In this document: positions 18,257-25,620 of the stretch, piece by piece
Layout of the letters: every line of letters starts with the position of its first letter
How positions within the stretch are numbered: the first letter of the stretch is position 1
DNA from: an uncultured Candidatus Actinomarina sp.
GTDB lineage: Bacteria > Actinomycetota > Acidimicrobiia > Actinomarinales > Actinomarinaceae
DNA length: 44,598 nt
Assembly (NCBI GenBank): GCA_902628045.1
Contig: CACOLU010000007.1
Location: forward strand, 1 to 44,598
Reading direction: 5' to 3'
Made by a program: the position numbers and the translations under genes
Notes under the pieces: model-generated
Databases searched by the model: none
The model's input: the letters and a program-made list of their open reading frames with translations, nothing else
Told to the model about the DNA's origin: nothing

Positions 18257-19525
18257 ATGAATAAAAAAATTACACATATATATGCTAGGTATATCCTAGA
18301 TTCTCGAGCTAATCCTACTGTTGAAGTAGAGCTAACACTTGATGATGGAAGCCGGGGCCGTGCAGCTGTTCCTTCAGGAGCTTCAACGGGAAGCTTAGAG
18401 GCTTTTGAATTAAGAGATGGGTCAGAAGACTTTAACGGAAAAGGTGTAAATAAAGCAATCAAAAATATAAACTCTCTGATAGCTGACACATTAATTGGAA
18501 GTGATGCCGATGACCAGTCAAAAGTTGATCAAATTCTTCTCGAACTAGATGGAACAAAAAATAAAAGCAAACTTGGGGCAAATGCAATCCTTGCTGTTTC
18601 AATGGCAAATATGGTTGCTTTTGCAAAATCATCAGAAAAATCTATATATGAACTAATTCCCAATATTTATGGAGACCCGTCTTTGCCCGTTCCTTTTATG
18701 AATATTTTGAATGGTGGTGCGCATGCTGATAATTCTGTTGACATTCAAGAGTTTATGATTGTTCCCCACGGTTTTACAAGATTCGACGAAGGTTTGAAAG
18801 CAGGTGTTGAGGTATATCACATATTAAAGAAAAGATTGAAAGATAAAGGATTAGCAACAAACGTAGGAGATGAAGGTGGTTTCGCTCCAAACTTTAAATC
18901 ATCAAAAGAAGTTTTAGATGAAATAATGCTCTCAATTGCAGAAGCTGGCTACAAACCATCTGAACAAATTTCTCTAGCATTAGATGCTGCTGCATCTGAA
19001 TTCCATAAAGATGGTGTATATATGATTGAAGGCAACAGTTTGACTAATACAGAGATGTCTGATTATTTAGTAGACCTTACAGACTCTTATCCGATAGTTT
19101 CTATCGAAGATGGGCTTGCAGAAGATGATTGGGAAGGTTGGAAATACTTAACTTCCAAAATAAACGACTCTACACAACTTGTTGGTGATGATTTATTTGT
19201 TACCCAGGAAGAAGTGCTTCAAAAAGGGATTGATGAAAATTGCGGCAATGCAATTTTAATTAAAGTAAACCAAGTCGGAACGATTACTGAGACTCTAAAT
19301 ACCATGGGGTTAGCAAGTAAGAACGCTTACTCTAGCATGGTTTCACATAGATCTGGAGAAACTGAGGATTCGTTTATTAGTCATCTAGTTGTCGGAACTT
19401 CTAGTGGGCAGATTAAGACTGGTGCACCTGCTAGATCAGAACGAACTGCAAAATATAATGAGCTTTTAAGAATCGCCGAAACAATTGGTTTCGAAAACTT
19501 TAACAATTCAAAATGGCAAGTTTAA
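18257..19525 (+). CDS. eno: Enolase
   Basis: Interconverts 2-phosphoglycerate and phosphoenolpyruvate. The 422 residues carry the N-terminal SGASTG loop near residue 40, GGAHADN near residue 153, and GDEGGFAPN. SIEDGLAEDDW holds a Mg ligand, and the enolase signature LIKVNQVGTITET carries the catalytic Lys. SHRSGETED lies near residue 370. Near the C-terminus FISHLVVGTSSGQIKTGA has HLVVGTSS where the common sequence is DLAVGL; the change avoids known catalytic positions. It follows a 40-base gap with no strong ribosome site, and its end overlaps the ftsB-like gene by 13 bases. Confidence 0.97.
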   Translation: MNKKITHIYARYILDSRANPTVEVELTLDDGSRGRAAVPSGASTGSLEAFELRDGSEDFNGKGVNKAIKNINSLIADTLIGSDADDQSKVDQILLELDGTKNKSKLGANAILAVSMANMVAFAKSSEKSIYELIPNIYGDPSLPVPFMNILNGGAHADNSVDIQEFMIVPHGFTRFDEGLKAGVEVYHILKKRLKDKGLATNVGDEGGFAPNFKSSKEVLDEIMLSIAEAGYKPSEQISLALDAAASEFHKDGVYMIEGNSLTNTEMSDYLVDLTDSYPIVSIEDGLAEDDWEGWKYLTSKINDSTQLVGDDLFVTQEEVLQKGIDENCGNAILIKVNQVGTITETLNTMGLASKNAYSSMVSHRSGETEDSFISHLVVGTSSGQIKTGAPARSERTAKYNELLRIAETIGFENFNNSKWQV

Positions 19526-19905
19526 AATTAATTGGAAATAATTTATTTTCCAGATTATTAATCTTTGCTTTAATTTCATCCTTCCTTTTCTTTATATTTG
19601 ATACATATCAGGAAAGTTATGAAAAATTAAAAGTTTTACAAAACTCACTTGAGGACAGACAGGAAGAAATTGTTTTATTGCAAAATCAAATAGATGATTG
19701 GAATCAACAGATTTCAGACCTAGATGATCCAGAAAAAGCTGAGCTTATTCTTAGAAAGAGAGGCTATGGAGAGCCAGGTGAAGTTTTATATCGATTTGAA
19801 GTTCCTGAACCAGTAACTCCAATTGAGGAAACTTTAAAGTCAGATAGGGGTAAGAGTTTTATAGAGTATGTAATAGATTATGTGGTTGGTAAAGAAGGTG
19901 AGTAA
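19513..19905 (+). CDS. Septum formation initiator family protein (FtsB/DivIC-like)
   Basis: Small bitopic cell-division protein. The 130 residues comprise a short cytosolic start, one hydrophobic helix at about residues 13-31, and a heptad-rich coiled coil at about 33-68. The conserved motif LRKRGYGEPGEV, which marks the FtsB/DivIC fold, follows, then a tail. The same type of gene lies between eno and the DUF501 gene in Mycobacterium (Rv1024). It starts inside eno and overlaps the next gene. The role in the divisome with FtsL/FtsQ is from family knowledge. Confidence 0.88.
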   Translation: MASLKLIGNNLFSRLLIFALISSFLFFIFDTYQESYEKLKVLQNSLEDRQEEIVLLQNQIDDWNQQISDLDDPEKAELILRKRGYGEPGEVLYRFEVPEPVTPIEETLKSDRGKSFIEYVIDYVVGKEGE

Positions 19906-20416
19906 GGATTCTAAAATCGTACAGCAACAAATTGGAAGAAAGCTTAGAAGCGATTCAGAAGTAAGTTGCAGATGTCATCTTGATATTCCAGCAGTTATAA
20001 AAGTTCCTCCAAAATTAAATGATGGAACTCCATTTCCGACTACTTATTGGCTTACTTGTCCGATGTACAATAAAAAAATTGGATCTTTAGAATCCCAGGG
20101 TTTAATTAAAGAGTTAGATAGAGAACTAGAAACTAATATTGATCTTAAAGAAAAGTGGCAATCTCGACAAAATTCATATCAAGCTGAAAGAGAAGAGATA
20201 ACTGATGAGAGCTCGGGACCACAAGCTACTGGTGGAGTAGGTGGTGCTACAAAATCTATTAAATGTTTACACTCTCATACTGCTGATGAACTTTCGACTG
20301 GAAAGAATGTAGTAGGAAAAATTGTAGTTGAATCTATAGGGAGTTTTAACTGCGAAGAAGTATGCATAAATCCAAATACATTTGAGAAAAACAAAAACTG
20401 GAAAATAATTTGGTAA
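19898..20416 (+). CDS. DUF501 family protein
   Basis: Function unknown; the family is typical of Actinobacteria, in this same position between the ftsB-like and ppx genes. Features visible are paired Cys-His residues (CRCHLDIP), DGTPFPTTYWLTCPMY, a charged helical middle, and KCLHSHTADELSTG with conserved Cys and His that could bind a metal. The frame is open from ATG 19880, but GTG 19898 gives MSKDSKIVQQQIGR, which fits the usual family start and leaves an 8-base overlap with the ftsB-like gene. Neither start has a clear ribosome site. The stop overlaps the next gene by 7 bases. Confidence 0.85.
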   Translation: MSKDSKIVQQQIGRKLRSDSEVSCRCHLDIPAVIKVPPKLNDGTPFPTTYWLTCPMYNKKIGSLESQGLIKELDRELETNIDLKEKWQSRQNSYQAEREEITDESSGPQATGGVGGATKSIKCLHSHTADELSTGKNVVGKIVVESIGSFNCEEVCINPNTFEKNKNWKIIW

Positions 20417-21309
20417 GAGTAGCGTCAATTGATCTAGGATCTAACTCTACAAGATTGCTCATTGCAGATATAACTAACGGGTACTTAACTATAATTCATA
20501 AAGAACATCAAGTTACAAGAATGGGTGATAAATTATCAGAATCAAAGATTATATCTAAAGAATCTACAAAGAGAGTAATAAAAGTTCTCGCGGGTTACTT
20601 TAAAACTATAAAAAGAAACAACATTCAAAATATTCAAATTGTTGGCACAGCAGCTCTTAGAGATGCCACAAACAGTCAAGAGATTACACAATTAATAGAG
20701 AAGAGATTTGGTTTTGAAGTTGTCATTATTTCAGGTGAAGAAGAGGGGGTATTAACTAGTGTTGGTGTTTTAAATTCTTTAGGTAGAGTGGAAAATTTTT
20801 TAATTGTCGATATTGGTGGAAGAAGTACAGAGTTTATATATGATCATGATAAAAAAATAGTTTCAAAATCAATTAATGTTGGTGTTGTAAGTCTTAGTGA
20901 ATTATATTTCGATGAACTTCCACCGTCAGAAAATTCAGTATTGTTAGCTCAAGAATACATAGAGAGAAATCTATTTGAATCAAATATATTTGATGGAAGA
21001 ATGCTGGTAGGAGTTGCTGGCACTTTTACATCTCTTGCATCAATTTTTTTAGAACAGACTGAATTTAATGAAAAGGAAATCCACCTAACTGAATTAACAA
21101 AAGAGGATGTTTTAAAAATCAATAAAGAACTTATAAGCTTAAATGAACCACAAATTATTACTAAATATAAAGGACTAGATCCAAAAAGAGCAAAAACTAT
21201 CCAATCAGGAATATTATTAGCAAAAGAAATTATTTCTAAATATAATGTAAATTCAATTAAAGTTTCAAATAGTGATATTTTGGAAGGCCTAATATTAAAA
21301 AAATATTAG
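20410..21309 (+). CDS. Ppx/GppA family exopolyphosphatase
   Basis: Hydrolyses polyphosphate or pppGpp; which one cannot be decided. The 299 residues belong to the ASKHA fold: DLGSNSTRLLIAD near residue 8, GTAALRDATN, and SGEEEG with the expected catalytic Glu. IVDIGGRSTEF and VGVAGTFTSLAS follow. Length matches the short actinobacterial Ppx (Rv1026 type), lacking the HD-like C-terminal part of E. coli PPX. The only start that keeps the N-terminal motif is TTG 20410, overlapping the DUF501 gene by 7 bases; the next Met is about residue 37, after the phosphate loop. Confidence 0.9.
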   Translation: MVRVASIDLGSNSTRLLIADITNGYLTIIHKEHQVTRMGDKLSESKIISKESTKRVIKVLAGYFKTIKRNNIQNIQIVGTAALRDATNSQEITQLIEKRFGFEVVIISGEEEGVLTSVGVLNSLGRVENFLIVDIGGRSTEFIYDHDKKIVSKSINVGVVSLSELYFDELPPSENSVLLAQEYIERNLFESNIFDGRMLVGVAGTFTSLASIFLEQTEFNEKEIHLTELTKEDVLKINKELISLNEPQIITKYKGLDPKRAKTIQSGILLAKEIISKYNVNSIKVSNSDILEGLILKKY

Positions 21310-21320
21310 ATTAAATATTA

Positions 21321-21404
21321 GCCCGGGTGGCGGAATTGGTAGACGCGACGGACTTAAAATCCGTTATTCGAAAGGATGTGGGGGTTCGAGTCCCCCCCCG
21401 GGCA
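21321..21404 (+). tRNA. tRNA-Leu (anticodon TAA)
   Basis: Class II tRNA of 84 nt. The acceptor GCCCGGG pairs with CCCGGGC, followed by discriminator A. The D loop contains GGTAGACGC. The anticodon stem ACGGA/TCCGT holds loop CTTAAAA with anticodon TAA. There is a long variable arm, and the T arm is GGGGG-TTCGAGT-CCCCC. CCA is not encoded. It reads UUA, a codon expected to be heavily used in this A+T-rich genome. Confidence 0.97.
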
Positions 21405-21496
21405 CTTAATTATCTTTTAAAATATTTTCAAGCTGAAATTAAAAAAAACTCTAAATTTTTTTTTATATTTTTCCTAAGAATAATAAAATGTGAACA

Positions 21497-21520
21497 GCTA
21501 AAAATGATCTTATTTTTAGC
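21497..21520. promoter_or_regulatory. Perfect inverted repeat upstream of the sugar-binding-protein gene
   Basis: GCTAAAAAT, six bases (GATCTT), ATTTTTAGC: 9-base perfect arms ending 27 bases before the start codon of the first binding-protein gene. It could be an operator for a carbohydrate repressor or a leader hairpin. A different 12-base palindrome follows immediately. No regulator gene is in the window. Confidence 0.5.
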
Positions 21521-21532
21521 ATATGTACATAT
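21521..21532. promoter_or_regulatory. 12-base palindrome ATATGTACATAT before the ribosome site
   Basis: A perfect self-complementary 12-mer directly after the 24-base inverted repeat and two bases before the AAGGAG ribosome site (21535-21540). It could form part of an operator. A short A+T-rich palindrome can also arise by chance, so confidence is low. Confidence 0.35.
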
Positions 21533-21547
21533 ATAAGGAGATAAATA

Positions 21548-22849
21548 ATGAAAAAGTCTATTTTTGGACTACTTGTTATTTTGTCAATGATCGCTGTAGC
21601 TTGTGGTGGAAGCAGTCTCGAAGGAGAAGAGGTCTTTATCACAGGTGCCTTAGTTGGTAATGATGCAGCAGGATTCCAGGAAAACTTTGATTCCTTTACT
21701 GAAGAAACAGGAATTATTGTTTCTTTCCAAGGTTCAGATAACTTTGAGCAGGAAATTCAAATCCAAATGGAATCTGGTGATACACCTGACATAGCTCTCT
21801 TTCCACAACCAGGTGGAGTAGTAGATGCGGCACAACGAGGATATCTTGTTGCGCTTGAAGATCTTGGTGTAGATCTTGACGATTATAAAGCAAATTTCTC
21901 TGAATACATTGTAGGTCTCGGTACAGTAGATGGTGTTGCTTACGGTGGTGCTCATGCATTCAACCTTAAAAGTATTGTCTGGTATCAGCCTGCAGAATTT
22001 GAAGCTAGAGGATATTCAGTTCCAGAAACTTGGGATGAAATGATTGCACTTGCTGATCAAATAGTTTCAGAGGGAATGAATCCATTCTGTTTTGGTATGT
22101 ATTCAAATGGTGCTTCTGGTTGGTTAGCTACTGACTGGATGGAAGACATTATGCTTAGAACAGGTGAAGGAACAGTCACCTATGATAAGTGGGTAAGTCA
22201 TGAAATTCCATTCAATGATCCAGTAGTTAAAAACGCAGCAACACTGTTGAGTCAAATTATGCATACAGACGGTTATGTTGTTGGTGGTACAGATGCCATT
22301 GTGTCAACATATTTCGGTAACGCACAGGACCCAATGTTTGAAAAAGATGCAAACGGAAATCCTGGCTGTTTCATGCATAGACAAGCATCTTTCATAACCA
22401 GTTTCTGGCCAGAGGCCGCACAAGCTGGAGCAGGAACAGAGACAACGGTCTTCCCATTCCCTGCAATGGATGATGGACTACCTAAAGCAGCTCTTGGTGG
22501 AGGTGACATGTTCGCAGTATTTACTGAGGGAGATGAAGCCGTTAATGCTGTCGTTGAATATATGTTGAGTGATAATTTCTTTGCTGCAGCAGCACAAAGA
22601 CCTGATAACTCAAGAATCTACGGACACGTTCAGTTTGATTCTTCATTATATTCAAAAGATATAACAAGAGTATTGGCTGATGCAATTACAGGAGCATTAG
22701 CAGAAAATGCATTTAGGTTTGATGCATCAGACTTAATGCCACCTGAGGTTGGAGCTGGTTCATTCTGGAAAGAAATGATGAACTTAGCTGTTGAAGGCCC
22801 AGGGTATGTCGATACCGCATTAGACAATATTGAAAAATCTTGGCCATAA
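21548..22849 (+). CDS. Carbohydrate ABC transporter substrate-binding lipoprotein (alpha-glucoside/AglE-like)
   Basis: Captures a sugar outside the membrane for the two permeases downstream. The 433 residues start with a lipoprotein signal peptide ending in AVAC with lipid-accepting Cys19, then a Gly/Ser linker. The mature protein has the family-1 solute-binding fold, with SGDTPDIALFPQP, a SGWLATDWMED segment and a C-terminal FRFDASDLMPPEVG stretch. The overall pattern resembles AglE-type alpha-glucoside binding proteins; the exact sugar is not readable. A strong AAGGAG ribosome site and the double palindrome precede it. A perfect stem-loop follows, probably giving this gene more transcript than the permeases. 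A diverged paralogue is at 26505-27770. Confidence 0.92.
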   Translation: MKKSIFGLLVILSMIAVACGGSSLEGEEVFITGALVGNDAAGFQENFDSFTEETGIIVSFQGSDNFEQEIQIQMESGDTPDIALFPQPGGVVDAAQRGYLVALEDLGVDLDDYKANFSEYIVGLGTVDGVAYGGAHAFNLKSIVWYQPAEFEARGYSVPETWDEMIALADQIVSEGMNPFCFGMYSNGASGWLATDWMEDIMLRTGEGTVTYDKWVSHEIPFNDPVVKNAATLLSQIMHTDGYVVGGTDAIVSTYFGNAQDPMFEKDANGNPGCFMHRQASFITSFWPEAAQAGAGTETTVFPFPAMDDGLPKAALGGGDMFAVFTEGDEAVNAVVEYMLSDNFFAAAAQRPDNSRIYGHVQFDSSLYSKDITRVLADAITGALAENAFRFDASDLMPPEVGAGSFWKEMMNLAVEGPGYVDTALDNIEKSWP

Positions 22850-22870
22850 GCTAAGAAATTTTAATTATTT

Positions 22871-22898
22871 AGATGGCCACCTTTTTAGGTGGCCATCT
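22871..22898 (+). terminator. Intra-operon stem-loop between binding protein and permease genes
   Basis: AGATGGCCACCT and AGGTGGCCATCT form a perfect 12-bp stem with a TTTT loop, 21 bases after the binding-protein stop and 20 before the permease start. No T-tract follows, so it is more likely a partial terminator or a 3' stabiliser of the upstream message, as in mal-type operons, than a full terminator. Confidence 0.75.
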
Positions 22899-22918
22899 AT
22901 AATTTATGTAAAGAAATT

Positions 22919-24145
22919 ATGAAGAATAAAACTCAACAAGAAAGACTTTTCAATTTTGGTATTTCTTTTTTAGCACTTGGAGCTTTTCCTTTAGTGTGGT
23001 TTCTTTCTCAAGCCATTTTATTTCGAGAGTTAACTGAAATTATTTCAAGAAATATGTTGGTCGTGATAGGCCTTTTAGTCGGTTCATCTTTTGTTTTTTT
23101 ATTATTTAGTGGAATGGAGCGACTTATCAGACTAGCTCCTATGGAAAAAAGAGACTCATTAGAAGCAAGAATGTTTGCTGGGCCCTCAATATTTATGATT
23201 GGTTTATTTTTGTTATATCCGGCAATAAGAACTATTTACTTTAGTTTTAAAGATAGGTTTGGGCAGTCATTTAATGGAATAGAAAACTATTCATGGGCAT
23301 TTAGTGATGCAGAAATGTTAGTCACTATAAGAAATCAAATTGTATGGTTAGTTTTTGTAGTTTTTTTCACATTGTTCATTGGTTTAATTGTTGGTTGGCT
23401 TTCGGATAGATTAAATAAGGGAGAAGCTTTTTTTAAATCAATTGTATTTATGCCAATGGCAATCTCTGCAGTTGGTGCTACAGCAATTTTTAAATTTATA
23501 TACGAATACAGACCGCCACCGCTAACACAAATAGGGATCATAAACGGTATTAGAGTTTCAGCAGGAGAAAATTGTTCAAATAATCGTTTAATTGATGGCA
23601 CCCTTTTCGATTATGCCGATGATTCTTGTAATCGTGCAATAGGGTGGTTACAACAAAGAGATCTTTCTGGTTTAAAGATTGGGGAAAGCCTTGAAGCAGG
23701 TGGGTGGTTTTCTAATTTGCTTGTAAATTTTCCACTCAATACAGTTTTATTGTTGATAATTATGATTTGGGCTTATACTGGCTTTGCCGCTGTAGTGTTT
23801 TCAGCTGGTATAAAAGCTATACCATCAGATATTATGGAAGCTGGACAAATTGACGGTGCGTCAGAATTCAAAATATTTGTATCTATTGTTATTCCCTATA
23901 TTAAAAGCACAATAATTGTTGTTGGAACTTATATGGTAGTTACTGTGTTAAAAGCTTTCGATATAATTTATGTTTCTACTCGAGGTGATCTAGAAACAAA
24001 CCTCCTTGCTGTTAAAATGTTAGATGAATTTTCAAAATATAGAAATATCGGTAGATCTTCGACTGTTGCTGTATTAATTTTTATTTGCGTCATACCGATT
24101 ATCGTTGGTAATGCATTTAGAGAAAAAGAAAACTCAAGAATATGA
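22919..24145 (+). CDS. Carbohydrate ABC transporter permease (MalF/AglF-like)
   Basis: First inner-membrane subunit of the sugar importer. From ATG 22919 the protein has 408 residues. The frame extends to 22889, but that start lies within the stem-loop. Two N-terminal hydrophobic helices are followed by the binding-protein-dependent transport core with the EAA loop EAGQIDGASEFKIFVSIVIP that docks on the ATPase. An external loop of about 70 residues (after YRPPPLTQIG) has two Cys, in ENCSNN and DDSCNR, which could form a disulfide. The stop overlaps the next gene by 4 bases. Confidence 0.91.
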   Translation: MKNKTQQERLFNFGISFLALGAFPLVWFLSQAILFRELTEIISRNMLVVIGLLVGSSFVFLLFSGMERLIRLAPMEKRDSLEARMFAGPSIFMIGLFLLYPAIRTIYFSFKDRFGQSFNGIENYSWAFSDAEMLVTIRNQIVWLVFVVFFTLFIGLIVGWLSDRLNKGEAFFKSIVFMPMAISAVGATAIFKFIYEYRPPPLTQIGIINGIRVSAGENCSNNRLIDGTLFDYADDSCNRAIGWLQQRDLSGLKIGESLEAGGWFSNLLVNFPLNTVLLLIIMIWAYTGFAAVVFSAGIKAIPSDIMEAGQIDGASEFKIFVSIVIPYIKSTIIVVGTYMVVTVLKAFDIIYVSTRGDLETNLLAVKMLDEFSKYRNIGRSSTVAVLIFICVIPIIVGNAFREKENSRI

Positions 24146-25044
24146 CAAGAAATAATCAAAGATGGTATGACAAACCAATTACAAAACTTATTTTGGTAGC
24201 TATAGCTCTTACTTGGATTTTTCCAATATTTGGATTTTTATTAAGTTCATTCAGGCCACCCGAAGCAATCAAGAGAACCTCCTGGTGGGAAGCGATTTAT
24301 ACAGGTGAGTATTGGAGGGAATTAACTCTTCAAAATTATAGTGAGGTTTTCTTTGCTGAAAACCTAGATAGGTCATTTTATAATTCACTTGCGATCACAA
24401 TACCATCTACAATAATTCCGATAACAATCGCCGCTTTTGCAGCTTATGCATTTGCATTTATGGAGTTTAAAGGTAAAAACTTTTTGTTTATGATGATTGT
24501 TGCATCTATGATAATTCCACTACAAATGTCTCTTATTCCATTAGTTCAGTTATTCAAAAGTGGTATTGAGTTTGGTGGAATAACTTTAATCCCAGCTTTA
24601 GATATAAATGGTACTTTTGTTGCAACTTGGTTTGCACATACTGGTTTTGGACTTCCTTTAGCAACTTTTCTATTGAGAGATTTTATGATGGGATTACCAA
24701 AAAGTGTTATTGAGTCTGCAAAAATTGATGGCGCTAGCAATATGACAACATTTCTAAAATTAGTTGCCCCTTTATCTATTTCAGGAATTGCGGCTTTTGC
24801 TACATTCCAATTTCTCTGGGTCTATAATGATTTTTTAGTTGCAAATGTATTTTTAGGAGTTTACAAACCCGAAAATTTGGTAGTAACATCACACATGTCC
24901 CAAATTGTTGTTGGACTTTTTGGAGAAGCATGGCACTTAAGGTTATCAGGTGCAGTAATTTCAATGATTGTTCCATTGATTGTTTTTTTTAGTTTACAAA
25001 GATTTTTTATTAGAGGTTTAATAGGGGGAGCAGTTAAGGGTTGA
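24142..25044 (+). CDS. Carbohydrate ABC transporter permease (MalG/AglG-like)
   Basis: Second membrane subunit. The 300 residues contain six hydrophobic helices and the EAA loop ESAKIDGASNMTTFLKLVAP. PLQMSLIPLVQLF and HTGFGLPLATFLLRDF are typical of the MalG/AglG branch. It is coupled to the first permease by an ATGA overlap, and its stop overlaps the TTG of the lipoprotein gene. The ATPase partner is most likely the MalK-type protein at 27771-28946. Confidence 0.92.
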   Translation: MTRNNQRWYDKPITKLILVAIALTWIFPIFGFLLSSFRPPEAIKRTSWWEAIYTGEYWRELTLQNYSEVFFAENLDRSFYNSLAITIPSTIIPITIAAFAAYAFAFMEFKGKNFLFMMIVASMIIPLQMSLIPLVQLFKSGIEFGGITLIPALDINGTFVATWFAHTGFGLPLATFLLRDFMMGLPKSVIESAKIDGASNMTTFLKLVAPLSISGIAAFATFQFLWVYNDFLVANVFLGVYKPENLVVTSHMSQIVVGLFGEAWHLRLSGAVISMIVPLIVFFSLQRFFIRGLIGGAVKG

Positions 25045-25619
25045 GACCCTTATATATATTTCTATTAATTTTTATAACTTCTTGTACAAGCATTGATTCT
25101 AATTTATATCAAATTGAGTCAGTAGATGGAACAGACATAATTACTACTCGCATATCTATTGATGTTGAAAAAAATAGAAACGGAAATGTTTCTATTACAA
25201 TACAAGCTTTTCCAAAAAAAATGGATTATATTAAAAATTACAACCTAGTCTTTGATTTAAAATTTAGAGAAGATTATGAAGGTGACTTTCTAGGAGTTTG
25301 TGTCGGCCCCTCTTGGGAAAATTTTGGTCCAGGAGAGTTTTCAATAAATTTAAATAACAACAATAATTTTAAGAACTCTATAGATGGTAAATTTCTAAAA
25401 GATAATGACGACGGGTGTGATAAATATCATTATTATGTTCGATTCTTTGAATTAGAGACAATTGATGGGGCTGTTTATCTTATGGGTGTTGCAACTGATT
25501 ATGCAGAAGAATATCCAGATGCACCGTATGTTTGGAAGCAAAATAAAAATAATGAATTAGAAATTATTGGCACTAGTAACATAGAGAAATATAGTCTTAA
25601 TTTTGAATTGAGTAAATAG
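25041..25619 (+). CDS. Hypothetical lipoprotein in sugar transport operon
   Basis: I do not recognise this family. The 192 residues start with a short hydrophobic signal ending in the lipobox ITSC (Cys15), so it is probably anchored outside the membrane. The mature part looks beta-rich, with alternating hydrophobic residues, three Cys and Tyr/Trp/Asp patches (GPSWENFGPGEF, DAPYVWKQ). Translation starts at TTG 25041, which overlaps the permease stop as TTGA; no ATG is available near the signal peptide. The sugar kinase begins one base after its stop. Position suggests an accessory role in sugar capture, but nothing in the sequence proves this. Confidence 0.75.
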   Translation: MRPLYIFLLIFITSCTSIDSNLYQIESVDGTDIITTRISIDVEKNRNGNVSITIQAFPKKMDYIKNYNLVFDLKFREDYEGDFLGVCVGPSWENFGPGEFSINLNNNNNFKNSIDGKFLKDNDDGCDKYHYYVRFFELETIDGAVYLMGVATDYAEEYPDAPYVWKQNKNNELEIIGTSNIEKYSLNFELSK

Positions 25620-25620
25620 T

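Noticed and set aside
21440-21469. A8 and T9 tracts after tRNA-Leu as a terminator
   Set aside because: The only pairing is A with T and would be very weak; it may just be intergenic A+T bias.
21327-21536. 69-codon plus-strand reading frame starting MAELVDATDLKS
   Set aside because: It is read straight through the tRNA-Leu gene; this peptide is a well-known false product of tRNA-Leu sequences.
22889-22918. Permease start at 22889
   Set aside because: This start sits in the right arm of the stem-loop; ATG 22919 gives a normal N-terminus.
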